Source: Eustoma russellianum
Lineage: Eukaryota > Streptophyta > Magnoliopsida > Gentianales > Gentianaceae
NCBI GenBank assembly: GCA_036186865.1
Contig: AP025067.1
Coordinates: 18,868,602 to 18,932,601, forward strand
Reading direction: 5' to 3'
DNA length: 64,000 nt
The position numbers were made by a program, and so were the translations under genes. Below are positions 45,967 to 56,800 of this stretch, one piece after another (within the stretch, counting starts at the first letter, position 1; the number at the start of each line of letters is the position of its first letter). The notes under the pieces are model-generated. The model worked only from the letters and a program-made list of their open reading frames with translations, did no database searches and was not told the DNA's origin.

Positions 45967-47862
45967 AGTCGGGTTAGTCGCATGCTTGGCCGGCAAAGGA
46001 ATCATGAAGCTTTCTTTTAAAAACATGGGACCATAAAAACTTTTCATGCATAACGAAAACATAGCCGCTTATAAAACTTGCTTGCATCATAAAATCCATG
46101 AAAATCAGTTTCATGATTCATGCATGATACATGTAGTGATATACAATGCAAGTCATGACATGGATAAGCGTATGCATTCCTTATAACATATCAACATGCA
46201 TGAATGCGGAAGCTAAATTCTTCTAGACTTTTACTTCTTATTCATGGGGCGGTTAAGCTAACCAAATAAGTCCATTTCCATAATCTTTTGTCACCAATAT
46301 GTTAGGTGGAATCTTAGATACATGTCGTAAAAATTCCAGATTATTTCAATAATCATAAAGGGGCTCATTTAATTAATTTCTGAATGGGTTAGGTGCTGAA
46401 AGTGAACTGACCTATTTTGCCAAAAAATCAATTGCGGCAAATCTGTGATTCGTTTTTTAGAAATTCCAACTTGCACAAGTCATAAATATGTGGAACTAGT
46501 ATCCTACCGAAATTTAGCCTATTTTTATATCTCTAAGTCCCCTTTCTAAGTCTAGAAAGTCGTTGCCAAACTTCGGGTTGGTTCCAGTGATTTCAGATGA
46601 GCAGTTTGACTAATTAATTCATATAAAATAATCCAGAACTTGTTTTACCAAAATTCTAGCTGGCATGTTCACTACACTCATAGGATTATTACCATACCAA
46701 AAATCAGCTTTATTGGTCATCTACAAGGTCTCTTTTCAAGCCAACCAAAAGAGGCTACAACTCTGCTAAGTTTCCTTTTTCAAGTCTGACCAGTCTGACC
46801 AAATATTTTATTAAAAATTAACCATAACTTATTTTACCAAAATTCCAGCTGGTATCTCTCCTATACACATGGGGCTAGATTTGTACCAAAAAGCAGATTT
46901 ATTGAAGGTCCACAAGGTCCTCTTTTAAGCCGTTGAAGTCAGTGTGCAATTCTGTCCAGCTCCAGGATTTTCTACTGGAGCAGTTTTACCGTATAATTTC
47001 TCAAAAAATAATCCTTAGCTTATTTGAACGAAATTCCAACTCTCACTTGGGCTACACTCATAAGGCTAACTTTGTACCAAAACTTAGCTTCATTGAAGGT
47101 CTGTAAGGTCAGTTCTTAAACCATCTAAAACGTCACTCTATTCTGTCCAATTCCAGTGGTTTGCTATGTTGTCATCTATCCAAGTCAAATGTCCATGTTT
47201 TCACTCAATAATTTGGGCCGAAACTTGTGTGTTGCCTTAACCACATTTTACAAAACATATTCAAGCATGCATTCACATTCAAGAGTCATCTTAATCTAAA
47301 CTTACCAACAACTTCATAAAGCTCCTAGCTTTCACATGTATTCTTTCCTTAGGACCTTTTGTGTTACATTCACAAGTCAATCTTGTCTAGACCTACTTAG
47401 GTGAACCTTATTTCACTCTAGGTCAGCCTTATTTCATATAACATATAGGAAAAGACTTCATCTTTAAAGGAATAAATCACATGCAAGGCATTGTTCTTAG
47501 GGAATCACTAAGATATAGTTTCAAACTTAAGATATTCAACTAAAGATTATATCTTAAAAACTTCTAAGCATTCAAGTCACAAACTCTTTAAATAAATCAT
47601 GAGAGATCATTGTATACTTGCCTCTTCAAGATAAAGCTCTTGTCTTTGCTTGGTTATGGAGTGAGTTGAATTGAAATCCTTCTCCTTCCTCACCTTGAGC
47701 ATACGGTTTTGATGGAAATGAAAGGAAAAGATTAGTCTTTATTCAATAGAGGAAATAGGATAGGTTTGAGGTCTAGAGCTTCTTACCAAAATGATCTTGG
47801 GATGGAGATGCAAGCACCTCAATATAACACCACCTAGGAAAGTTGAAGGCTTTCACCTATTT

Positions 47863-47880
47863 AGAGGAGTCTCAAAATGA
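47863..47880. other. Deletion junction with templated filler
   Basis: AGAGGAGTCTCAAAATGA replaces 56792-56980 of the partner LTR. The same 18 bases, with one change, occur 60 bp downstream at 47923-47940. Confidence 0.75.
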
Positions 47881-48499
47881 GGGAATTTTTTCTAAGTGTT
47901 GCGCTTGCTTGAATGTGTCTTTAGAGGAGTCTCAAGATGACAAGAAGGTAGATGTTTCTAGAAGGGTTTAAAACATGCTAGGGGGGACGGTTTTGGAGGG
48001 ATAATGGTGAGGTTTAGGGCTTTCTTGAGTGCTAATCAAGGTTAGGTTAGTATAACCTTGGTCACTTTATTCCAACTATGGTTACTTTGGTGCTAACCCA
48101 AGTTACTTTATCAAATCATGGTTATCTTAACATTGGTTTAAGGGAAAAAGTAACCATGGTTTGATTTAAAAATCCTCCATGTCTAGACACTAAGGGGGCG
48201 GTTTTGGGTTGGGGTCTTTATGACCTCAACCATACTACTTCCTTCTTTAATGAGTTGTCTTACTTGTTCCTTAAATGCATGTCTATTTTGTTTTCTATTA
48301 ATTCTTTGCATAATAACTTCTTGTCTTAATGGTGTAGTAGACTTTAAGTAATTATTTTAACTAATAAAATTGGCTAGAGAATTCTAGAACCCCTTCATGC
48401 CTTGGCCGAATTTTGGGCCTCTTGAGCATCTTGATATTTCTTGTAATTTTAATTCATGTACTATATTGTTTCTTTATTTTATCATATTCCAAGATTAGC

Positions 48500-48521
48500 A
48501 TATGTATGTATACATACATAT
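48500..48521. repeat. 22-bp perfect palindrome in element A LTR
   Basis: ATATGTATGTA followed by its exact reverse complement. Present also at 57600-57621. It is close to simple TA/TG sequence. Confidence 0.8.
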
Positions 48522-48835
48522 ACACGCCATGTGTATTACATATATATATATTTATATATATCCTCCTATGTATACGCATGTAGGTATTTATACATTTCGT
48601 ACACATATATCATATACACGCACATACATACTTAGTGGTGTGTGGTTCGTATAACTCTATATTTCATGTACTACTTTCTTGAAGTTTCCCTTATTTAATT
48701 TGGCTTGGTATCACCTCAATAATAATTAAGTAAAGAGGGTTAAGTTGACTTATGTAACACGCGCTAAAAGAAATTGTCACTTTCATTCCGTCTCTTATTC
48801 ATAGTTTTCACGTACATGATCGTTGAGGTACAACA

Positions 48836-48872
48836 TCCTCCCCCCCTATCATAAGTTTCGTCCTCGAAACTT
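48836..48872 (-). promoter_or_regulatory. Element A polypurine tract and hairpin
   Basis: Plus strand TCCTCCCCCCCCTAT next to the 3' LTR, i.e. a run of purines on the element strand, which primes plus-strand DNA synthesis. Beside it, 48853-48872 is a perfect 8-bp inverted repeat: AAGTTTCG, TCCT, CGAAACTT. Confidence 0.85.
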
Positions 48873-48877
48873 CGGAA

Positions 48878-49582
48878 CTAGTCAAAAAGATGGGGGTATC
48901 TACTCCTCATATCTTCTTCCGTTTCCCATGTTGCTTCTTCTTCCGAATGATGCCTCCATTGTACCTTCACCATGGGTATGGATCTCTTCCTTAAAGCTTT
49001 CTCTTTCCGATCAACTATTCTTAAGGGTTCCTCTTCATAAGTTACATCTTTTTCAACCTTCAACTGTTGATCTTCAAGGATGTAGCTTGGGTCATATACA
49101 TATCGACGGAGTTGAGAAACATGGAATACATCATGTAACTGAGAAAGGGATGGTGGCAACGCCAAGCGGTACGCAACTTCACCTACTTTCTCAAGCACTT
49201 CATAAGGTCCAACAAATCTTGGGCTTAGTTTTCCTTTGATGCCAAATCTCTTAACTCCTTTGGTCGGAGAAACTTTCAGAAAGACTTTCTCTCCTTCTTG
49301 GAATTCTAAAGGTCTCCTTCTTTCATCTGCCCATATTTTCGTTCTATCTTGTGCTGCTCTTAGTCTTTGCTGGACTAACTTTACCTTTTCTCGTGTTTGC
49401 TCAACAATGTCGGGTCCCGCGTAGATTTTATCTCCAATCTCGTCCAAATAGAGTGGGGACCGACATTTTCGTCCATACAATGCCTCATAAGGTGCCATTC
49501 TGATGGATCTGTGGAAGCTATTATTGTAAGAAAACTCAACGAGTTTAAGACTTCTATCCCAGCTTCCTCCAAAATCAAGAAT
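48878..49582 (-). pseudogene. Element A integrase C-terminus and chromodomain
   Basis: Continues the integrase after a stop at 49583-49585. It shows SYNNSFHRSIRMAPYEALYG, RKCRSPLYLDEIGDK, a helical linker (TREKVKLVQQRLRAAQDR), the GPY/F-type module with LSPRFVGPYEVLEKVGEVAY, then the chromodomain VKVQWRHHSEEEATWETEED and a short tail to PHLFD. The chromodomain of these elements is thought to guide integration to particular chromatin. The domain looks complete and is the main evidence for a chromovirus. The internal ATG at 49498 is not the natural start. Confidence 0.93.
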
Positions 49583-50806
49583 TTAAGCGCGGAGCATATC
49601 CTCAAGGGTTTGGATTATTCTTTCTGATTGTCCGTCTGTTTGAGGATGAAATGCGGAACTCATTCTTATCTCTGTGCCCATTGCCTTTTGAAAGGCAGTC
49701 CAAAATCTCGAAGTAAATCGGGGGTTGCGGTCGCATACAATACTGATGGGCACTCCATGTAAACAAATGATCTGATCAATATACATAGAGGCTAACTTCT
49801 CCATAGATGCTTTAAGCGTCATAGCCAAAAAGTGAGCAGACTTAGTCCAACGATCCACAATGACCCATATAGCATCATTCCCATGCTTAGTCTTGGGTAG
49901 GTCAGTCACAAAGTCCATGGTGATGTGATCCCATTTCCATTCTGGCACTTCTAAGGGTTGTAACAATCCAGTGGGTGTTTGGTGTTCGGCTTTTACTCTT
50001 TGGTAGATCAAACATCGCTCAACGAATTCTGCTATTTGTCTCTTCATACTGGGCCACCAAAACTTTTGCTTGAGATCTTGATACATCTTATTAGCTCCAG
50101 GATGTATAGATAATCGAGAATTATGAGCTTCCATCAAGACTTCATCCTTAATTTCTTTGTTTTCGGGGACACATAACCGTCTTTGATACCATAAACTACC
50201 ATCACTGTGAATCTCAAAGTCATCTCGCGGCTTATCTTCCATCCTTTTCTTGACTTTTCTTATGGCTTCATCAATCCCTTGAGTCTCCTTGATCTTATCA
50301 ATTAATGAAGGGACAAGAACTAATTTGGCTAGAACTTCATCGATTGAGTCAACTTCTTCTAGGCCAAATTCTTCCATGTCTCGCTGAAGAGGTGGTTGCC
50401 GTGGGTGGCTTGTTTTTCGACTTAGGGCATCAACGACTTTGTTAGCTTTTCCCGGATGATACTGAATGGAGAGATCATATTCTTTAATCAATTCCAACCA
50501 TCTACGTTGCCGCATATTAAGCTCTATCTGGGTAAAGAGGTACTTTAGGCTCTTGTGGTCTGTGTAGATGTCGCACTTTTCGCCATATAAATAGTGCCTC
50601 CATATCTTTAACGCGAATACTACTGCGGCGAGTTCAAGATCATGGATAGGATAGTTTTGCTCAAATGGTTTCAACTGTCGGGATGCATAGGCTATTACTT
50701 TGTCATTCTGCATAAGGACGCATCCGAGACCATTCTTCGAAGCATCGCTATACACTACGTACTTCTCACCAGGAGTGGGCTGAGCTAGGATAGGAGCGGA
50801 TGTCAA
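49583..50806 (-). pseudogene. Element A RNase H and integrase core
   Basis: Open frame of 407 codons. RNase H has YVVYSDASKNGLGCVLMQ, then LELAAVVFALKIWRHYLYG and YTDHKSLKYLF. The HHCC zinc finger of integrase has HNSRLSIHPGANK and CLIYQ; the second Cys of the usual CxxC is Tyr. The integrase core has its acidic residues in ITMDFVTDLP, IVCDRNPRFTSRFW and HPQTDGQSERIIQTLEDML. It joins the RT upstream through a one-base frameshift near 50812 and ends at a stop. These enzymes remove RNA from the hybrid and insert cDNA into the genome. Confidence 0.94.
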
Positions 50807-50814
50807 CTTTGCTT

Positions 50815-51402
50815 TCAGCTCCGAGAAACCTTTTCACAATTGGCACTCCACTCAAACTTGGTTTTCTTTTGGGTCAACCTAGTGAGGGGAACAACTATCC
50901 TCGAAAATCCTTCCACAAACTTCCTGTAATATCCGGCTAGTCCGAGAAAACTTCTTACTTCAGTAACATTTGTTGGCCTGGGCCATTCCGTGATAGCTTC
51001 AATTTTCTTGGGATCTACCGAAATCCCATATTCAGAAATTACATGACCGAGGAATGATACACTTCGCAGCCAGAACTCGCATTTGCTAAACTTAGCGTAC
51101 AACTGTCTTGCTCTTAGAATATTCAAGACTATCCTCAAATGGGCTGCATGAGTCTCTTCGTCGGGTGAATAAATCAAGATGACGTCTATGAAGACCACTA
51201 CGAACTTGTCCAACTGCTCTTGAAAAATTCGATTCATAAGATCCATAAAGGCGGCAGGGGCATTAGTCAAACCAAAAGGCATGACTAAGAACTCATAGTG
51301 TTCATAGCGGGTTCTGAAAGCAGTCTCAGGGACATCTTCCGCCTTAATCTTCAATTGAAAGTATCCAGATCGTAAATCAATCTTACTAAAAATTCGAGAT
51401 CC
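50815..51402 (-). pseudogene. Element A reverse transcriptase, second exon-like part
   Basis: Begins with Gly codon GGA at 51402, directly after the candidate acceptor TGCAG. It shows SKIDLRSGYFQLKIKAEDVP, FLVMPFGLTNAPAAFM, the active site FIDV where the family has FIDD (Val codon at 51183-51181), then LGHVISEYGISVDPKKIEAI and SFLGLAGYYRKFVEGFS. The lost second Asp should abolish catalysis. A one-base deletion near 50812 throws the end out of frame. The ATG at 51408 lies in the candidate intron's last six bases and is not a natural start. Confidence 0.92.
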
Positions 51403-51477
51403 CTGCATTAAAATGCTTTAGATAGGGTTTCAAAGGATTTAAAATCTTAGTCAAGTTAAAACTTACGAGTTACTTAC
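51403..51477 (-). other. Candidate spliceosomal intron 2 of element A, 75 bp
   Basis: On the minus strand, GTAAGTAACTCG at the 5' side, AT-rich body with a TTGACTAAG branch-like motif, TTTTAATGCAG at the 3' side. It contains an in-frame TAA. The codon before is AGG (Arg, 51480-51478), the one after is GGA (Gly), so it is phase 0. It separates DDLFDQLR from SRIFSKIDL, which are contiguous in related RTs. Element B has no such insertion at the equivalent place near 42700. Confidence 0.7.
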
Positions 51478-52319
51478 CCTAAGCTGGTCGAATAAATCAT
51501 CAATCCGTGGTAATGGATACTTGTTCTTTATAGTGATTTTGTTGAGCTCCCGGTAATCGATGCATAAGCGCATACTTCCATCTTTCTTTTTCACGAATAG
51601 CACCGGAGCACCCCAAGGTGAAACACTGGGGTGAATGAGTTTCCTTTCTAACAGTTCATGTAACTGTTCCTTTAGCTCCTTTAGTTCTGCAGGTGCCATG
51701 CGATAAGGGGCTTTAGATATGGGTTCAACTCCTGGAATAAGGTTTATTTCAAAAGCAATCTCGCGATCAGGAGGTAGTCCAGGCAGATCATCAGGAAATA
51801 CATCAGGGTATTCATTAACAACTGGAACTTGTGCAAGGGTAGGGCTTTCTTGTTCAGCACTTAAAACATAAACCAAGAATCCTTCATGACCTTTCTTTAA
51901 TGCTTGACTGGCACGAGCTGCGTTAACAAAGACTTTCTTGGATGGTTTCTTTAGCTTAGTTCCTCCTTGGAATGACATCTCCTCTCGAGCTGGGTTCTTA
52001 ATGATAACTTGCCTGCTTCGGCAGTCAATGTGAGCATGATTCTTTGAGAGCCAATCCATTCCGAGAATCACGTCAAAATCACTCATAGATATGGGGATCA
52101 AATTGGCCTCAAACAACTGGTCATTAAACTCAAGTGCACAATTTCTGAATATGTGATGGGAAACAAGCACCTGGTTGCCAGCTGCTTGTACTCTATAAGG
52201 TGAATCTAATCGGACTGGATCATGATCGATATTCTTAACAAACTTCCTTGAGATAAATGAGTGGCTAGAGCCACTGTCGAACAACACATTTGCGGGTATG
52301 CTACACACTAGGATCGTTC
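51478..52319 (-). pseudogene. Element A aspartic protease and N-terminal RT
   Basis: Between the two candidate introns, fully open. Protease: NVLFDSGSSHSFISRKF (active site DSG) and DVILGMDWLSKNHAHIDC. RT start: FPDDLPGLPPDREIAFEINL, PISKAPYRMAPAELKELKEQ, LIHPSVSPWGAPVLFVKKKD, GSMRLCIDYRELNKITIKNK and YPLPRIDDLFDQLR. The protease cuts the polyprotein; the RT part holds fingers and the start of the palm. The stretch from 52319 to the ATG at 52308 (encoding TILVC) is also in frame with the family's usual sequence, which supports the intron reading over a start at 52308. Confidence 0.93.
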
Positions 52320-52401
52320 CTTAACCAGGCATGTTTTTCTAAGCGATATGATAGTTATACATAAGTGAAAGGTATTGAAGGCATAAAACTTTAAATCTTA
52401 C
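52320..52401 (-). other. Candidate spliceosomal intron 1 of element A, 82 bp
   Basis: On the minus strand, donor ACTG then GTAAGATTTAAAG; body about two thirds AT with a TATAACTATC branch-like motif; acceptor GCCTGGTTAAG then GAACG. The acceptor lacks the preferred CAG but is AG. Exact removal joins ACTG and GA into ACT GGA (phase 1) and connects Gag's DVVT to the protease in frame. If retained, translation stops at TAA three codons into the intron, right after the zinc-knuckle part of Gag. Confidence 0.65.
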
Positions 52402-53584
52402 CAGTCACTACGTCAGCGGTCTCTTTAACATCAGCATCGGTCATAGCGTGCACCCTTGCATTTGCACGTGGCCGCAGGTTCCTTTGCTGTTGTTGTGGTT
52501 GTGCTCCCTTTTCTGGGCAATCCTTAATCATATGACCATCCTTTCCGCATCCAAAGCACTTACCTGTCTTCCACCTACACTCTCCCACGTGCCTTTTCTG
52601 GCAATGAGGGCATACTGGTATTGCTGGCTGCTGAGATGGGGCCTGATTATTTTTGTTTTGCTTGCGGCGCTGATTCTGTCCTTGAGATTGTCCCTGACGA
52701 ACGGATCCTCTGAAATTCTACTTAGCCATTTTCCTATACTTCTCATTTCCGGTCCCTTGTCTTTCTCGCTTTTGACCCACATCATCTCTTCGTATAATAT
52801 CTCTCTCTATACGGTAGCATGCGTCCAGAAGTGCTCCAAAATTGACAGGATTTGCATTCACCAACCATGTCATAATTCTTGGGTTTAGACCTCTTTCAAA
52901 CTTCAGCATTTTCATTTCTTCATCGTTCATGGTAACAGGCTAAAACCTCCCAAGTGCAATGAACTTATTTGCATACTCAGCTACTGTCATGCCCGACTCT
53001 TGCTTCAGAGATTCAAACTCATGCCACTTTTGCAATTTGACTGACGGAGGGATATAGAACGTATGAAATTCTTGCAGAAATCTTTCCCATGTGATAGGTC
53101 TGGGCAAAGGTTGCAGATTCGTCTTCCACCATTGATTAGCTTCACTGATCAAGAAAGGTCTGATAGCCTGAGCCTTCATCTCTTCTGGGGCTTGAATTAG
53201 CTCAAAACAATTTTCAACTTCATCTAACCACTTCTCTGCAGTATCTGGGTCAGGTTTTCCCTCAAACTGTGGTACATTAGCCCTCTTAAGCTTCTCAAAA
53301 CAGTATTAGGCATCACTTACTGGCTGATGTGGCTGAGGTGGAGCATTCTGATGAATTAGGCCTTGTCCTATTTGCGTAACGACTTGACAAAAGGTCTGAA
53401 GTGCATTCATATCCGGGATGACCGGAGGAACAGGTGCCTGTGGAGCCGGTGATGGATTATTCTGTGCTGGAGGATCCTGGTCCGGCTGAGGTGGCGGCGG
53501 GACCTGTTCTGGTGGTGGAGGAATGGGCTCCTGAGCAGCTGGTCGTGCTCTCGGAGGTCTGCCACGTGGCCTCACCATCTGCAC
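52402..53584 (-). pseudogene. Element A Gag with zinc knuckle
   Basis: Start at 53584 or, more likely, 53578 (MVRPRGRPPRARP). A Pro/Gln-rich N-terminus is followed by KRANVPQFEGKPDPDTAEKW, QAIRPFLISEANQWWKTN, PITWERFLQEFHTFYI, GMTVAEYANKFIALGRF, MKMLKFERGLNPRIMTW and FGALLDACYRIERDI, i.e. the gypsy Gag domain. A basic Gln-rich region and an intact zinc knuckle follow (CFGCGKDGHMIKDC). All parts are in one frame, broken only by three stops at about 53306, 52940 and 52718; each looks like a point mutation. Gag builds the particle and binds the RNA. Confidence 0.93.
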
Positions 53585-53854
53585 TTATGGGTTTATCGTC
53601 TATTTAAAATCAATTTATTTGACCAAGGACCATAATTCGAAAATTTTAAAATACGAGGGGAGAGGGCACGTCTTTCGTCATAGACCTAACTTTCATAGTT
53701 CAGGATTCTTTATTAAGTTACATCCTAAACCCGGTCTACGTGGTCCTAGTCTAAGGCCGTCACTCATATAAGATCATGACTTAGGTCTAAGATCAAACTT
53801 AGATTGCTAAGATCATAACGTAGTCCTACGTTCTGCCCGAAATCTAGAGCCTAG
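53585..53854 (-). other. Element A leader between PBS and gag
   Basis: Untranslated stretch with TTAGACCTAAGTCATGATC-like sequence on the minus strand. A similar block is found in element B at 43920-44020. Nothing else recognised. Confidence 0.6.
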
Positions 53855-53866
53855 GCTCTGATACCA
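53855..53866 (-). promoter_or_regulatory. Element A primer binding site for initiator tRNA-Met
   Basis: Minus strand TGGTATCAGAGC, perfect, two bases from the 5' LTR starting at 53869. First-strand DNA synthesis would begin here. Confidence 0.95.
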
Positions 53867-53868
53867 CC

Positions 53869-56800
53869 TGTAGCGCCCCGCACCCGGCCTCGTCCAGATA
53901 CGGTGCACCCGCCGTACTTCACTAAGGAGAGTACAAGGCGTCATGCATAACATGCGAACATCCATAACATAAATCTTGGACTCCCATGCTAACATTCAAC
54001 ATGGTAGTAAAATTTTGGCAGAATTAAAACTTTTCAAAATAAACATGCATTACTAAATTACTAAGTTCCCAAAAGTAGTAGTCCCACAAAATGACATAAC
54101 CGAAATCAAGAGAGTTCTATTATAGTCATAATACAAAACTTCTTGACAGCACAAAAGTCCTTAAGCTTAGCTCCCTTCATGCTCCTCGCCTATGGATAAG
54201 GTACTCTCGGCTCGTCCTCGATCCATTCTATCTTGGCATTATCCGGCTCTGGGGAAAAATAAAGTGTGAGTGATAAAAATCACCCAGCAAGAATACAATA
54301 AACTACCATGAAATGCGTAAAGAATCATAACATGAATGTGTTACCCCAAAAACCTCAAATAACCATAATTCGTACCTGATCTTGAATCCTGTACTTAGTT
54401 GACGTTCGGCTTAAGCATGTTTTAGGGAATGCTATACCATACCTGATCTTGGATCATGAACTTTCTTGGCGTTCGGCTTAAGCATATTTTTAGGTAATGC
54501 TATACTAATAATAACTTATACCATTGTCTGTAACATGCAACATGTCCACATGATCGTGAGTTATGCAAGATGCAATGCATGATGTCATGTCATGTCATGT
54601 CAAAACATCATTTTGGTCCCATAAGTAACATGTCGTAAAAACAGAGTGTCAGATCAATTAACCCCGGATCTGAGCGGGTCCAGAACATATCATTAGACCA
54701 ATTAACCCCGGGTCTGAACGGGTCCAGAACAGATATCAGATCAATTAACCCCGGATCTGAACGGGTCCAGAACAGATATCAGATCAATTAACCCCGGATC
54801 TGAATGGGTCCAGAACAGATATCAGATCAATTAACCCCGGATCTGAACGGGTCCAGAACATATCATGTCATCAGACCAATTAACCCTGGGTCTGGAGTTG
54901 GGTTAGTCGCATGCTTGGCCGGCAAAGGAATCATGAAGCTTTCTTTTAAAAACATGGGACCGTAAAAACTTTTCATGCATAACGAAAACATAGCCGCTTA
55001 TGAAACTTGCTTGCATCATAAAATCCATGAAAATCAGTTTCATGATTCATGCATGATACATGTAGTGATATGCAATGCAAGTCATGACATGGATAAGCGT
55101 ATGCATTCCTTATAACATATCAACATGCATGAATGCGGAAGCTAAATTCTTCTAGACTTTTACTTCTTATTCATGGGGCGGTTAAGCTAACCAAATAAGT
55201 CCATTTCCATAATCTTTTGTCACCAATACGTTAGGTGGAATCTTAGATACATGTCGTAAAAATTCCAGATTATTTCAATAATCATAAAGGGGCTCATTTA
55301 ATTAATTTCTGAATGGGTTAGGTGCTGAAAGTGAACTGACCTATTTTGCAAAAAATTCAATTGCGGCAAATCTGTGATTCGTTTTTTAGAAATTCCAACT
55401 TGCACAAGTCATAAATATGTGGAACTAATATCCTACCGAAATTTAGCCTATTTTCATATCTCTAAGTCCTCTTTCTAAGTCTAGAAAGTCGTTGCCAAAC
55501 TTCGGGTTGGTTCTAGTGATTTCAGATGAGCAGTTTGACTAATTAATTCATATAAAATAATCCAGAACTTTTTTTACCAAAATTCTAGCTGGCGTGTTCA
55601 CTACACTCATAGGATTATTACCATGCCAAAAATCAGCTTTATTGGTCATCTACAAGGTCTCTTTTCAAGCCAACCAAAAGAGGCTACAACTCTGCTAAGT
55701 TTCCTTTTTCAAGTCTGACCAGTCTGACAAAATATTTTATTAAAAATTAACCATAACTTATTTTACCAAAATTCCAGTTGGCATCTCTCCTATACACATG
55801 GGGCTAGAATTGTACCAAAAAACAGATTTATTTAAGGTCCACAAGGTCCTCATTTAAGCCGTTGAAGTCAGTTTGCAATTCTGTCCAGCTGCAGGATTTC
55901 CTACTGGAGCAGTTTTACCGTATAATTTCTCAAAAAATAATCCTTAGCTTATTTTAACGAAATTCCAACTCTCACTTGGGCTACACTCATAAGGCTAACT
56001 TTGTACCAAAACTTAGCTTCATTGAAGGTCTGTAAGGTCAGTTCTTAAACCATCTAAAACGTCACTCTATTCTGTCCAATTCCAGTGGTTTGCTATGTTG
56101 TCATCTATCCAAGTCAAATGTCCATGTTTTCACTCAATAATTTGGGCCGAAACTTGTGTGTTGCCTTAACCACATTTTACAACACATATTCAAGCATGCA
56201 TTCACATTCAAGAGTCATCTTAATCTAAACTTACCAACAACCTCATAAAGCTCCTAGCTTTCACATGTATTCTTTCCTTAGGACCTTTTGTGTTACATTC
56301 ACAAGTCAATCTTGTCTAGACCTACTTAGGTGAACCTTATTTCACTCTAGGTCAGCCTTATTTCATATAACATATAGGAAAAGACTTCATCTTTAAAGGA
56401 ATAAATCACATGCAAGGCATTGTTCTTAGGGAATCACTAAGATATAGTTTCAAACTTAAGATATTCAACTAAAGATCATATCTTAAAAACTTCTAAGCAT
56501 TCAAGTCACAAACTCTTTAAATAAATCATGAGAGATCATTGTATACTTGCCTCTTCAAGCTAAAGCTTTTGTCTTTGCTTGGTTATGGAGTGAGTTGAAT
56601 TGAAATCCTTCTCCTTCCTCACCTTGAGCATACGGTTTTGATGGAAATGAAAGGAAAAGATTAGTCTTTATTCAATAGAGGAAATAGGATAGGTTTGAGG
56701 TCTAGAGCTTCTTACCAAAATGAGCTTGGGATGGAGATGCAAGCACCTCAATATAACACCACCTAGGAAAGTTGAAGGCTTTCACCTATTTAACCCATGG

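Larger units (their letters stand above)
44988..48835 (-). repeat. Element A left (3') LTR, 3848 bp
   Basis: Partner of 53869-57934. It is shorter by 218 bp: one array unit fewer (five against six), and 189 bp replaced by an 18-bp filler at 47863-47880. Confidence 0.95.

Noticed and set aside
48500..48521. 22-bp palindrome in element A LTR as a special site
   Set aside because: Composed of TATG/TACA simple repeats, where palindromes arise easily; kept only as a feature.
48823..49239. 138-codon plus-strand open frame
   Set aside because: Antisense shadow of the integrase C-terminus and chromodomain of element A.
51408..51408. ATG as start of a separate RT gene
   Set aside because: The first two codons fall in the candidate intron end; the RT continues upstream in the 52319-51478 segment.
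53855..53866. Possible tRNA gene end (GCTCTGATACCA)
   Set aside because: Only the acceptor-end complement is present, next to an LTR. It is the primer binding site.
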